From Nocardioidaceae bacterium (GTDB lineage: Bacteria; Actinomycetota; Actinomycetes; Propionibacteriales; Nocardioidaceae): a stretch of DNA of 12,028 nt. Location of the stretch: contig JACCZJ010000112.1 in the NCBI GenBank assembly GCA_013696065.1, positions 1 to 12,028 on the forward strand, in the 5' to 3' direction. A model generated the notes under the pieces. It did no database searches. It was not told where the DNA came from and saw only the letters and a list, made by a program, of their open reading frames with translations. Position 1 is the first letter of the stretch; each line of letters opens with the position of its first letter. This document shows, in pieces, positions 6,176-12,028 of this stretch. A program made the translations under genes and the position numbers.

Positions 6176-6931
6176 ATGCAAGAGTTTCTCTGGCCGGCAT
6201 CGTTGACGCTCGTGCGCCATGGCGAAAGCGAAGGCAACCTGGCAGACCAGGCCGCGCAGAAGGCGCGCGCGGAAGTTCTCGACCTTGACATCCGAGACCC
6301 CGACGTCGATTTGTCGGAGGCGGGTGTCGGGCAGGCTGAGGCCGTCGGACGCTGGCTGAGCAAGCTGAGCGATGACGACCGTCCAGAGGTGGGCCTCGTG
6401 TCGCCGTACCAGCGGGCCAAACGCACCGCCGAGGTGGCGGTCGAGGCGGCCGGAGCAACCGACGCCCTCCGCCTCAAGGGCGACGAGCGGCTGCGCGAGC
6501 GCGAGCTAGGCGTCCTCGACGGGCTGACGTCGACGGGGATTCGCAAGCGGCTGCCCGAGGAGGTCGACCGCCGCGACCGGCTCGGCAAGTTCTATTACCG
6601 CCCCCCGGTGGGAGAGAGTTGGGCAGACGTCGGACTGCGGGTGCGAAGCGTCGTGGCCACCTTGCAGTCCGGCTACCCCGGACGGCGCATGTTGATCGTG
6701 AGCCACCAGGCCGTCATCATGGTTTTCCGCTATGTGCTCGAAGAGCTGACCGAACGCGATCTGCTTGACATCGATCGGGACACCCAGCTCGCCAACTGCT
6801 CGATCACCCGCTACACCGCCGGGCCCGGCGACGAGATGATGTCGTTGGCGCTGTACAACGACGTCGAGCATCTCGCTGACGCATCCGAAGAGATCACCGA
6901 GGAACCTGATGCCGCAACCCCCGCACCCTGA
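6176..6931 (+). CDS. Histidine phosphatase family protein (phosphoglycerate-mutase-like)
   Basis: The 251-residue protein has the histidine phosphatase core: LVRHGES (12-18) with the phospho-acceptor His15, a substrate-binding arginine in SPYQRAKRT (Arg80), the acid region RLRERELGVLDG (105-116) with Glu108/Glu110, and SHQAV with His177. It therefore removes or transfers phosphate from a small phosphorylated substrate. It is too divergent around residues 20-50 to be called a glycolytic phosphoglycerate mutase with confidence. The C-terminal 25 residues are acidic and Ala/Pro-rich. The ATG at 6176 directly precedes the first beta strand and lacks a ribosome binding site, so the mRNA may be leaderless. 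Its 3' end overlaps the next gene by 23 bases. Confidence 0.88.
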   Translation: MQEFLWPASLTLVRHGESEGNLADQAAQKARAEVLDLDIRDPDVDLSEAGVGQAEAVGRWLSKLSDDDRPEVGLVSPYQRAKRTAEVAVEAAGATDALRLKGDERLRERELGVLDGLTSTGIRKRLPEEVDRRDRLGKFYYRPPVGESWADVGLRVRSVVATLQSGYPGRRMLIVSHQAVIMVFRYVLEELTERDLLDIDRDTQLANCSITRYTAGPGDEMMSLALYNDVEHLADASEEITEEPDAATPAP

Positions 6932-7802
6932 CGCCCGTGTCATCACCCCCATGCTGCTGCGGAAATGGCCGCTGCCTGCAGCCGAGGACGACAAGGAGTC
7001 GCGCGGTCGCATGGTGGTGGTCGGTGGTGGCTCCGAGACCCCCGGCGCGATCCTCCTCGCCGCCGAAGCGGCGCTACGAGCAGGGGGTGGCAAGCTTCAA
7101 GTCGTCACGGGCTCTCGCATTGCTCCCCATCTAGCCCTCGCCTTGCCAGAGGCGCTCGTTCGCGGCATACCCGATCGGTCAGACGGCAGCCTCGACGCCG
7201 AATCCGCTCAACTCGTGCTCGAGCTCGCCAGTGAGGCTGACGTCGTCTTGATAGGTCCGGGACTGGTCGGCAAGGAGTCGGTGCGTTCCTTGACGACGAG
7301 CATCGTGACGGAGCTGCGAGTGCCGATGGTGTTGGATGCCCTGTCCCTGGCCGCCGTGACGGACAATCACGAGTGTGTGCACCATCTGGCTGGCAACGTC
7401 GTGTTGACGCCGAATCTGTCAGAGCTGGCCATCACTCTCGGCTGGTCGCGCAGCCAGGTCGAGGACGATCCGGCTGCGGCCGCTCTCGAGCTGGCCAAGC
7501 GGAGCCAGACCACGGTCACCGCGGGAGGCGTCCGGTCGGCAATTGCCTCACCTGAGGGCGAAGTCTGGTACGACGAAGGAGGTGGCGCGGGGCTGGGAGT
7601 GTCAGGATCGGGCGACGTCAAGGCCGGCGTGGTGGCTGGTCTGCTCGCTCGTCGGGCGACCCCGTCGCAGGCCGCGGTGTGGGGCACCTACCTGCACGGC
7701 CGGGCGGGCGATCGCCTCGCCGCTGACGTCGGCAAGCTCGGATACCTGGCCCGCGAGGTTCCGGCCCAGATCCCGCGCGTGCTCGCCGAACTCGAGGCCT
7801 GA
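6909..7802 (+). CDS. nnrD: YjeF C-terminal domain protein, ADP-dependent NAD(P)H-hydrate dehydratase-like
   Basis: The 297-residue protein has the ribokinase-like fold of the YjeF/NnrD C-terminal domain, which uses ADP to repair hydrated NADH and NADPH. Evidence is the N-terminal RGRMVVVGGG strand (32-41), GPG (116-118), DAL (143-145) and GSGDVKAG (233-240), where Asp236 would be the catalytic base. The epimerase half (YjeF N-terminal domain) is absent here. Several usual residues differ: the LTPHPGE motif reads LTPNLSE (166-172), and the conserved lysine strand reads VTAGGVRSAI (203-212). These changes may mark an actinobacterial subfamily, so exact activity is less sure than fold. The ATG at 6909 has GAGGA five to six bases upstream inside the phosphatase gene, so the 23-base overlap suggests coupling. 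Confidence 0.82.
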   Translation: MPQPPHPDARVITPMLLRKWPLPAAEDDKESRGRMVVVGGGSETPGAILLAAEAALRAGGGKLQVVTGSRIAPHLALALPEALVRGIPDRSDGSLDAESAQLVLELASEADVVLIGPGLVGKESVRSLTTSIVTELRVPMVLDALSLAAVTDNHECVHHLAGNVVLTPNLSELAITLGWSRSQVEDDPAAAALELAKRSQTTVTAGGVRSAIASPEGEVWYDEGGGAGLGVSGSGDVKAGVVAGLLARRATPSQAAVWGTYLHGRAGDRLAADVGKLGYLAREVPAQIPRVLAELEA

Positions 7803-7843
7803 CCGCCGCCGCCGCCGACTCCGCCTCCGCCGACTCCGCCGCC
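7803..7843. repeat. CCG-triplet run and 15-base direct repeat after nnrD
   Basis: Five CCG triplets follow the nnrD stop, then two tandem 15-base units (GCCGACTCCGCCTCC at 7814-7828 and GCCGACTCCGCCGCC at 7829-7843). In the nnrD frame this would read as a proline-rich tail with two threonines, ending at a TGA at 7863. Confidence 0.75.
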
Positions 7844-7870
7844 TCTCAGCGGTCCATGCCGTTGAGAGGT
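7841..7870. terminator. Strong hairpin between convergent genes, probable bidirectional terminator
   Basis: Bases 7841-7852 and 7859-7870 form a 12-bp stem (ten Watson-Crick and two G-T pairs) around the 6-base loop TCCATG. It lies between the nnrD stop and the stop of the convergent VOC gene. There is no T-run, which is common for actinobacterial terminators. Its right arm is the start of the first 22-bp repeat unit. Confidence 0.5.
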
Positions 7871-7932
7871 CACTCGCCTCCCGTTGAGAGGCCAGTTACC
7901 TCCCGTTGAGTGGCCAGTTACCTCCCGCCGAG
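7859..7932. repeat. Three tandem 22-bp repeats plus a partial fourth
   Basis: Units at 7859-7880, 7881-7902 and 7903-7924 each begin CCGTTGAG and end CTC. Units 2 and 3 differ at one base, while unit 1 differs mainly in its last half. A partial copy (CCGCCGAG) follows at 7925-7932. Unit 3 contains the TAA stop of the VOC gene (7918-7920), and the partial copy encodes its last residues. There are no spacers between units, so it is not a CRISPR array. Confidence 0.88.
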
Positions 7933-8274
7933 CAACTCAACCCGGTTGCCATGGGGGTCTCGGGTATGAAAGCGCCGGTAGCCAGGGAAGTTGCTGTCCC
8001 ACGTCACCGCACAGCCGGCGGCGGAGAATTCAGCAGCCCGAGCATCGATATCGTCCACGAGAAATGCAGGGTGGGCCTTGGCGGCAGGGACAAATGGCGT
8101 CTCCACGCCCACGTGCAACTCGTAGCCGTCGCCGCGGAACCACACCCCTCCCCGTCGCGCCAGCTCAGGAGGTTTCGCCACCTCTCGCAGACCGAGCAAC
8201 GCTCCGTAGAACTCGCGGACCGCCGGCTCGCCTGTCTCGGGGCAGCTCACCTGGACGTGGTGCAGCACAGTCAT
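7918..8274 (-). CDS. Glyoxalase/bleomycin resistance (VOC) family protein
   Basis: The 118-residue protein is the size of a single VOC-domain protein. It begins with a short strand, LHHVQVSCP (4-12), followed by the helix with REFYGALLGL (20-29). The second half has AFLVDDIDA (70-78) and ends FHTRDPHGNRVELL (102-115), the usual metal-site strand with a glutamate at 113. Candidate metal ligands are His5 or His6, His54 and Glu113. VOC proteins act as lyases, isomerases, dioxygenases or ligand binders, and the substrate here is unknown. The ATG overlaps the upstream GNAT stop (ATGA) and has AGGAG six bases before it. It is the last gene of the tam operon, and its stop codon lies in the 22-bp repeats. 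Confidence 0.87.
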   Translation of the reverse strand: MTVLHHVQVSCPETGEPAVREFYGALLGLREVAKPPELARRGGVWFRGDGYELHVGVETPFVPAAKAHPAFLVDDIDARAAEFSAAGCAVTWDSNFPGYRRFHTRDPHGNRVELLGGR

Positions 8275-8726
8275 GCGGACTCCTGGAGATAGAGCTTCAT
8301 GCCCACGTGGCTGGAGATGAAGCCAAGCCGCTCGTAGAAGCGCTTGGCATTGACCCGTGCCGCGTTGCTGGTCAGTTCGGCGCGGGCGCATCCACGGCTG
8401 CGCGCGTCGGCGATCACCCACTCCATGAGCTGTCGCCCCAGCCCTTGGTCGCGCAGCCGCGACGAGACACGCACTGATTCGATCTGGCAGACCAGCCCAC
8501 CGCCATACATGAGCCTGCGCAGCCAAGTCACTTGCGCGGTGGCAATCAATTCACCCTCAAGCTCACCGACGAGCACGGTCGCATGATCACTGGCGAGGAT
8601 CTCCTCGAGCGCCGCAGCGTATGGCGACAGGTCGCTGTAGTGCTCGGCCACCTCGCGGATGCTGTCCTCGTCGAGGAGTGCCAGCAGCGCCTTGAGGTCG
8701 GCAGGTCTGGCGTGTCGAACGATCAT
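8271..8726 (-). CDS. GNAT family N-acetyltransferase
   Basis: The 151-residue protein is full length for a single GNAT domain, which moves an acetyl group from acetyl-CoA to an amine. The acetyl-CoA binding signature is clear: the strand QIESVRVSSRLR followed by RDQGLGRQL (92-100) for the pyrophosphate loop. The later NAKRFYERLGF (126-136) is the typical motif B region. The N terminus IVRHARPADL is also typical. The substrate is unknown. The ATG at 8726 overlaps the stop of the methyltransferase gene (ATGA), with AAGGG about eight bases upstream. Its own stop overlaps the VOC gene start in the same way, so all three should be made from one message. Confidence 0.9.
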   Translation of the reverse strand: MIVRHARPADLKALLALLDEDSIREVAEHYSDLSPYAAALEEILASDHATVLVGELEGELIATAQVTWLRRLMYGGGLVCQIESVRVSSRLRDQGLGRQLMEWVIADARSRGCARAELTSNAARVNAKRFYERLGFISSHVGMKLYLQESA

Positions 8727-9496
8727 GGCGATCCCTTGTGCGCTACGACAAAGATCCGGCGAAACGGCAGCAGCGTCCCGAATGCCTGGGCCGGGTAGGC
8801 CGTTCGCAGGAGGGCTTTGTACTCCACCTCGAACATCTCTCGCTGCGGGGCCGACAGTGCCTGCAAGACAGGTCGGGCTCCAGTGCCCGATATCCACGTG
8901 AAGACCGGATCGGGACCTGTGAGCACATGCAGGTATGTCGTCTCCCACGCGTCGACTCGACATCCCAGCGCTGACAGGTCTCCGAGATAGGTGGCGGCGT
9001 CATGGGCGGATGGCCACTCGACTCCAGCCGTTGCCGCCGCGAAACGTGGGTCACTAGCCAGGTCGCGAAGGAGGCGATGGCTGGGTTCGTCGAAGTTGCC
9101 TGGCACCTGGAATGCGAACCATCCGCCCGGCGCCACGGACGCGATCAGCTGCGGGAGCAGCTCTCGATGGCCGGGCACCCACTGCAAGGCCGCGTTGGAG
9201 ATGAGCACATCCACGGGATCGGCTGGCTGCCAGTGCCGGATGTCGCCGACCTCGAAGCGAACCTCTGCGGAGTCGTCCGCCGGCGCGGCCTCGACCATGG
9301 CGACCGACGAGTCGATGCCGCTGATGGCGGCGCCCGGCCACTTGGTCGCGAGCGAGCGGGTGAGCTGGCCCGGTCCACAGCCCAGGTCCACCACATGGTC
9401 AGGGTCCTCAGCCTCTACGCGGGCGAGCAGGTCATAGAACGGGCGAGATCGCTCGTCGCTGAAGCGCAGATAGTGGGCAGGGTCCCACAGAACCAT
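8723..9496 (-). CDS. tam: Trans-aconitate 2-methyltransferase
   Basis: The 257-residue cytoplasmic enzyme matches the usual length of Tam, which methylates trans-aconitate with S-adenosylmethionine. Trans-aconitate is a spontaneous by-product that inhibits aconitase, so the reaction is seen as metabolite detoxification. The N terminus WDPAHYLRF...RPFYDLLARV (4-27) is diagnostic of Tam. The SAM-binding motif I is VVDLGCGPGQ (35-44), followed by GIDSS (60-64), GDIRHW (84-89) and NAALQWVPGH (101-110). The ATG at 9496 has GGGGAG six bases upstream. It is the first gene of a three-gene coupled operon and diverges from a MarR gene. Two palindromes in the gap point to control by that regulator, as known for TamR of Streptomyces. 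Confidence 0.92.
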   Translation of the reverse strand: MVLWDPAHYLRFSDERSRPFYDLLARVEAEDPDHVVDLGCGPGQLTRSLATKWPGAAISGIDSSVAMVEAAPADDSAEVRFEVGDIRHWQPADPVDVLISNAALQWVPGHRELLPQLIASVAPGGWFAFQVPGNFDEPSHRLLRDLASDPRFAAATAGVEWPSAHDAATYLGDLSALGCRVDAWETTYLHVLTGPDPVFTWISGTGARPVLQALSAPQREMFEVEYKALLRTAYPAQAFGTLLPFRRIFVVAHKGSP

Positions 9497-9509
9497 AGCG
9501 ATCTCCCCT

Positions 9510-9538
9510 TTGCAGATATCTTGACGTCAACATAGTTT
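9510..9538 (+). promoter_or_regulatory. Candidate marR (tamR) promoter
   Basis: TTGCAG (9510-9515) and TAGTTT (9533-9538) are 17 bases apart on the plus strand. The main palindrome at 9517-9534 would lie between the boxes and touch the -10. The tam promoter on the opposite strand was not resolved; a TATGTT at 9534 to 9529 is one candidate -10. Confidence 0.35.
9517..9534. promoter_or_regulatory. MarR/TamR operator, site 1
   Basis: TATCTTGACGTCAACATA is an 18-bp palindrome with eight of nine base pairs symmetric about 9525/9526 and a perfect TTGACGTCAA centre. Its place between tam and a divergent MarR gene, its length and its shape fit an operator of the MarR/UrtR type. Binding is inferred. 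Confidence 0.75.
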
Positions 9539-9549
9539 GACCTCACGCG

Positions 9550-9567
9550 TATCTCTATGTCAAGAGT
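9550..9567. promoter_or_regulatory. MarR/TamR operator, weaker site 2
   Basis: TATCTCTATGTCAAGAGT matches the idealised palindrome of site 1 at 13 of 18 positions and keeps the GTCAAGA half-site intact. Its centre is 33 bp from that of site 1, about three helical turns, so both sites would face the same side of the DNA. It lies 24 bases before the marR start. Confidence 0.5.
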
Positions 9568-9590
9568 CTCGACGCACTAAGGTGGACTGC

Positions 9591-10088
9591 ATGGCCGCCG
9601 ATGGGGACGAGGTCGACCAGCTGGTCGCAGCCTGGCAGCGAGAACGCCCGGACCTCGACGTGGAGCCCATGCAGGTGCTGAGCCGGGTCACCCGGCTGGC
9701 TCGCCACCTCGATCTGGCTCGCCGGTCGGTGTTCGCCGAGCACGGCCTCGAGTCCTGGGAATTCGACGTACTCACGGCGCTGCGTCGGGCCGGTGCCCCC
9801 TACACGTTGTCACCAGGTCGGCTGCTGCGCGAGACGATGGTGACCTCGGGAACGATGACCAATCGCGTGGACAGGCTGACCGCGAAGGGCTTCGTCGAGA
9901 GACTCCCTGACCCCGACGATCGCCGGGGCGTCTTGGTCCGTCTCAGCGAATCAGGTCGCGCCCGGGTGGACGCGGCGCTCGAAGGACTGCTGGCCCAGGA
10001 ACGCTTGCTGCTTTCGGAGCTGACCGAGGCACAACGCGTCTCATTGTCGGCCCTCCTGCGTACCGTGGTCGCCCCGTTCGACCGTTGA
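9591..10088 (+). CDS. tamR: MarR-family regulator, probable TamR
   Basis: The 165-residue protein has the MarR winged helix: recognition region LSPGRLLRETMVTSGTMTNR (73-92), then RLTAKGFVERLPDPDDRRG (95-113) forming the wing. The N-terminal segment WQRERPDLD (15-23) is typical of the UrtR subgroup, to which Streptomyces TamR and Deinococcus HucR belong. Trp15, Asp59, Arg92 and Arg104 appear to match the residues implicated in ligand binding there. TamR of Streptomyces coelicolor is divergent from tam and responds to citrate and aconitate. The ATG at 9591 has AAGGTGG about five bases upstream. A TTG at 9537 would extend the protein through the second operator and is rejected. Function is by context and family; the ligand was not shown here. 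Confidence 0.87.
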   Translation: MAADGDEVDQLVAAWQRERPDLDVEPMQVLSRVTRLARHLDLARRSVFAEHGLESWEFDVLTALRRAGAPYTLSPGRLLRETMVTSGTMTNRVDRLTAKGFVERLPDPDDRRGVLVRLSESGRARVDAALEGLLAQERLLLSELTEAQRVSLSALLRTVVAPFDR

Positions 10089-10127
10089 GTCGCGGCCGGT
10101 CCGGTGACGGCAGCGATCTCAGGATCA

Positions 10128-10142
10128 GGGCCGCTGAGGCCC
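10128..10142. terminator. Possible short terminator between tamR and the ABC-F gene
   Basis: GGGCC and GGCCC form a perfect 5-bp GC stem around GCTGA in the 65-base gap between convergent genes. The outer bases CTCAG (10119-10123) and CTGAG (10134-10138) could form an alternative pairing. There is no T-run, so this is a weak call. Confidence 0.25.
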
Positions 10143-10153
10143 ATGCCAGACGC

Positions 10154-11944
10154 TCAGCCTTCGAGAAGTTCGGCCGCGCTCAACCACTCATGCTCGAGGC
10201 GGCCGCGCTCGGCTTCAAGGTCGACCAACTGCTCGTCGAGGGTGGCGAGTCGGCCGTAGTCACTCGCGTGTTCAGCCATCGATCCATGGACGGCGGCGAT
10301 CTTGGAGTCGAGCGTGGTCAGCTGCCGCTCGATCCGCGACAACTCCTTCTTGGCGGCCCGTTCCGCCGTGGCGTCCAGGCGTATGACGGCTCGCTCGTCC
10401 GGCGTGCTGGACGTCATACCACCCGAGGGTGCAGAAGCGAGGACCGCCGAACGCCGCGACAGGTAGTCGTCGACGCCACCGGGCAACATCGCCAACGAGC
10501 CGTCCCCGAGCAGCGCCCACACCGTGTCACACACCCGCTCGAGGAAATAACGGTCGTGCGACACGACGATCAGCGTGCCCGGCCACGAGTCGAGATAGTC
10601 CTCGACCACGTTGAGCGTCTCGATGTCGAGGTCGTTGGTCGGTTCGTCCAGCAGCAGCACATTGGGTTCGGCAAGCAGCAGCCGCAACAGCTGCAGACGC
10701 CGCCGCTCGCCGCCGGACAGATCACCGATCCGGGCAGTCAGCTTGTCGCCGGTGAAGCCGAAACGCTCCAGCATCGAGGTGGCCGTCAGCTCCCGACCTC
10801 CCGCAACCGACGCCACCCGCTTGATCGACTCGACCGAAGGCAGCACCCGCTCTGTCGGGTCGAGCCCGTCCAGTGACTGGCGAAGGTGTGCCAGCTGAAC
10901 AGTGCGCCCGGTCCGGAGCCGACCCGCCTCAGGCGCAGCCTCCCCGGTCAACACCGACAGCAGCGACGTCTTGCCCGCTCCGTTGACTCCCACCAAGCCG
11001 ATCCGGTCGCCGGGGCCGATCCGCCAGGTCAGGTGGTCGACGAGGTCTCGCCCGCCACGCGTGATGGTGGCATCTTCCAGGTCGAACACGTCCTTGCCGA
11101 GCCGCCCGATCGCGAAGCGCTGCAGCTCGACTCCGTCGCGAGGCGCCGGCTCGTCCGCGATCAACTCGTTAGCGGCGTCGATACGAAACTGCGGCTTCGA
11201 GGTGCGCGCAGGCGGGCCGCGGCGCAGCCAGGCGAGTTCTTTGCGCATCAAATTCTGTCGACGGATCTCCGCCGACGAGGCCTGCCTCATCCGTTCCGCC
11301 TTGGCCAGCACGAACGCCGCATAGCCGCCCTCATAGCTGTCGATGACCGCGTCGTGCACCTCCCAGGTGCTGGTGCACACCGCGTCGAGGAACCACCGAT
11401 CGTGAGTGACGATGCCGAGCGTCACCCGTCTGGACACGAGATGTTCCGCCAGCCAGGCCACCGCCTCGATGTCAAGGTGGTTGGTGGGCTCGTCGAGGAG
11501 CACCACGTCGAGTTCGGTCAGCAGCAGCTTCGCAAGGGACACGCGTCGGCGTTCCCCACCCGAAAGCCCGTCCACTCGGCGCTCGAGACCGAGCCCGCTC
11601 AGCAGGTGCTCGACCACGTCGCGCGAGCGGACGTCGGCTGCCCACTCGTGTTCGGCCATCTCCCCCAAGACCACATGGCCGATGGTGTCGTGGTCGCGGA
11701 GGTCGTCTCGCTGACTCAACAGGCCCACGTGGAGGCCACGATTGTGTGTCATGCGCCCTTCGTCGACGGGCTCGAGGCCGGCCATGATGCGCAGGAGCGT
11801 CGTCTTGCCGTCGCCATTCCGGCCGACAATGCCCACCCGGTCGCCGCGCTGCAGTCCGAGTGAGACGCCGCTCAGCAGGGGCCGAATGCCAAAGGCCTTG
11901 GAGACCTCGTCGAGGTTGATGAGATTCGCTGCAGGTCTAGCCAT
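10154..11944 (-). CDS. ABC-F family ATP-binding protein (Uup-like)
   Basis: The 596-residue protein has two ABC ATPase domains on one chain and no membrane segment, as in ABC-F proteins that act on the ribosome. Domain 1 has Walker A GRNGDGKTT (41-49), signature LSGGERRR (127-134), Walker B with DEPTNHLD (151-158) and His181. Domain 2 has GVNGAGKTS (319-327), LSGGERRR (409-416), DEPTNDLD (433-440) and His463. Between them lies the charged linker (about 210-260) that in this family reaches the P-site tRNA. The C terminus (about 521-590) is a predicted coiled coil rich in Glu, Arg and Leu, as in Uup. A housekeeping translation role is more likely than antibiotic resistance, given its place 15 bases after ispE. 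No clear ribosome binding site precedes the ATG. Confidence 0.93.
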   Translation of the reverse strand: MARPAANLINLDEVSKAFGIRPLLSGVSLGLQRGDRVGIVGRNGDGKTTLLRIMAGLEPVDEGRMTHNRGLHVGLLSQRDDLRDHDTIGHVVLGEMAEHEWAADVRSRDVVEHLLSGLGLERRVDGLSGGERRRVSLAKLLLTELDVVLLDEPTNHLDIEAVAWLAEHLVSRRVTLGIVTHDRWFLDAVCTSTWEVHDAVIDSYEGGYAAFVLAKAERMRQASSAEIRRQNLMRKELAWLRRGPPARTSKPQFRIDAANELIADEPAPRDGVELQRFAIGRLGKDVFDLEDATITRGGRDLVDHLTWRIGPGDRIGLVGVNGAGKTSLLSVLTGEAAPEAGRLRTGRTVQLAHLRQSLDGLDPTERVLPSVESIKRVASVAGGRELTATSMLERFGFTGDKLTARIGDLSGGERRRLQLLRLLLAEPNVLLLDEPTNDLDIETLNVVEDYLDSWPGTLIVVSHDRYFLERVCDTVWALLGDGSLAMLPGGVDDYLSRRSAVLASAPSGGMTSSTPDERAVIRLDATAERAAKKELSRIERQLTTLDSKIAAVHGSMAEHASDYGRLATLDEQLVDLEAERGRLEHEWLSAAELLEG

Positions 11945-11959
11945 GGTGACGCCAGAATG

Positions 11960-12028
11960 TCACGTGATGATGCGAGCTCCCGGGACTGGCCCATTGGCTC
12001 GTTGGACCGAACGGCATACGCCTGAGCT
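11960..12028 (-). CDS. ispE: 4-diphosphocytidyl-2-C-methyl-D-erythritol kinase (last 22 codons)
   Basis: The minus-strand frame entering from the right edge ends at a TGA (11962 to 11960) after SGVCRSVQRANGPVPGARI and two further residues. The CR-x-V and GPVPGAR pattern is typical of the extreme C terminus of actinobacterial IspE, an enzyme of the MEP isoprenoid pathway. The following ABC-F gene, 15 bases downstream, is a common neighbour of ispE in this group. Only the tail is visible, so identity rests on this short match and on context. Confidence 0.72.
   Translation of the reverse strand, partial: SSGVCRSVQRANGPVPGARIIT

Noticed and set aside
5981..6220. 80-residue N-terminal extension of the adenosine deaminase with Gln-Pro-Ala-Ala repeats
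   Set aside because: It is encoded by the minisatellite and overlaps the divergent phosphatase start; homology starts at the ATG at 5980.
7859..7932. CRISPR array
   Set aside because: The 22-bp units are contiguous, with no spacers, and no cas genes are present.
8275..8526. 84-residue N-terminal extension of the VOC protein
   Set aside because: It overlaps the GNAT gene in another frame; the ATG at 8274 has a good binding site and starts the VOC fold.
9537..9590. TTG start extending the MarR protein by 18 residues
   Set aside because: The extension would be encoded by the second operator and has no binding site; the ATG at 9591 has AAGGTGG and begins the family-typical sequence.
10886..11863. 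Plus-strand open frame of 325 codons opposite the ABC-F gene
   Set aside because: It mirrors the codon structure of the clearly identified minus-strand gene and shows no family motif.
10154..11944. Antibiotic resistance ABC-F determinant
   Set aside because: Its position 15 bases after ispE and its Uup-like C-terminal coiled coil point to a housekeeping member; no resistance cluster is nearby.
11946..11963. GTGAC-N8-GTCAC inverted repeat before the ABC-F start
   Set aside because: Five-base arms overlapping the ispE stop are too short to call an operator without comparison.

Overview
The window comes from a high-GC actinobacterium and is chromosomal housekeeping sequence. GC-rich third codon positions, GTG/TTG starts, TAnnnT-type -10 boxes, a glmU-prs-rplY block and an ispE-ABC-F pair all fit Actinobacteria. 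The set of genes suggests Micrococcales, possibly near Intrasporangiaceae, but that rank is inference. No phage, transposase, CRISPR or defence genes were seen.

Left part, minus strand: tRNA-Gln(TTG), glmU and prs are closely packed (glmU and prs overlap by GTGA). An approximately 410-bp non-coding gap separates prs from the 5' part of rplY (ribosomal protein L25/Ctc), which runs off the left edge. This block makes UDP-GlcNAc and PRPP and translation components.

Positions 3138-4907, plus strand: a membrane acyl-CoA desaturase is followed after 24 bp by a TetR regulator. The desaturase promoter carries two tandem palindromes with the same core, so the pair looks like a lipid-responsive feedback unit.

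Positions 4973-7802: an adenosine-deaminase-family gene (minus) diverges from a histidine phosphatase gene and an overlapping YjeF-C/NnrD-like gene (plus). A 12-nt minisatellite sits in the divergent gap. The convergent junction after nnrD holds CCG-rich repeats, a 12-bp-stem hairpin and three tandem 22-bp repeats that run into the stop codon of the next gene.

Positions 7918-10088: a minus-strand operon tam (trans-aconitate methyltransferase)-GNAT-glyoxalase/VOC, joined by two ATGA overlaps, diverges from a MarR gene that looks like tamR. The tam-tamR gap has a strong 18-bp palindrome and a weaker second copy centred 33 bp away. This is the clearest regulatory system here, and the two extra enzymes in the tam operon are the most interesting functional lead.

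Right end, minus strand: ispE (last 22 codons only) is followed after 15 bp by a Uup-type ABC-F ATPase gene. No wholly new system was found. The best leads are the two operator arrays, the tam operon cargo, the 22-bp repeats and the tRNA-glmU dicistron.
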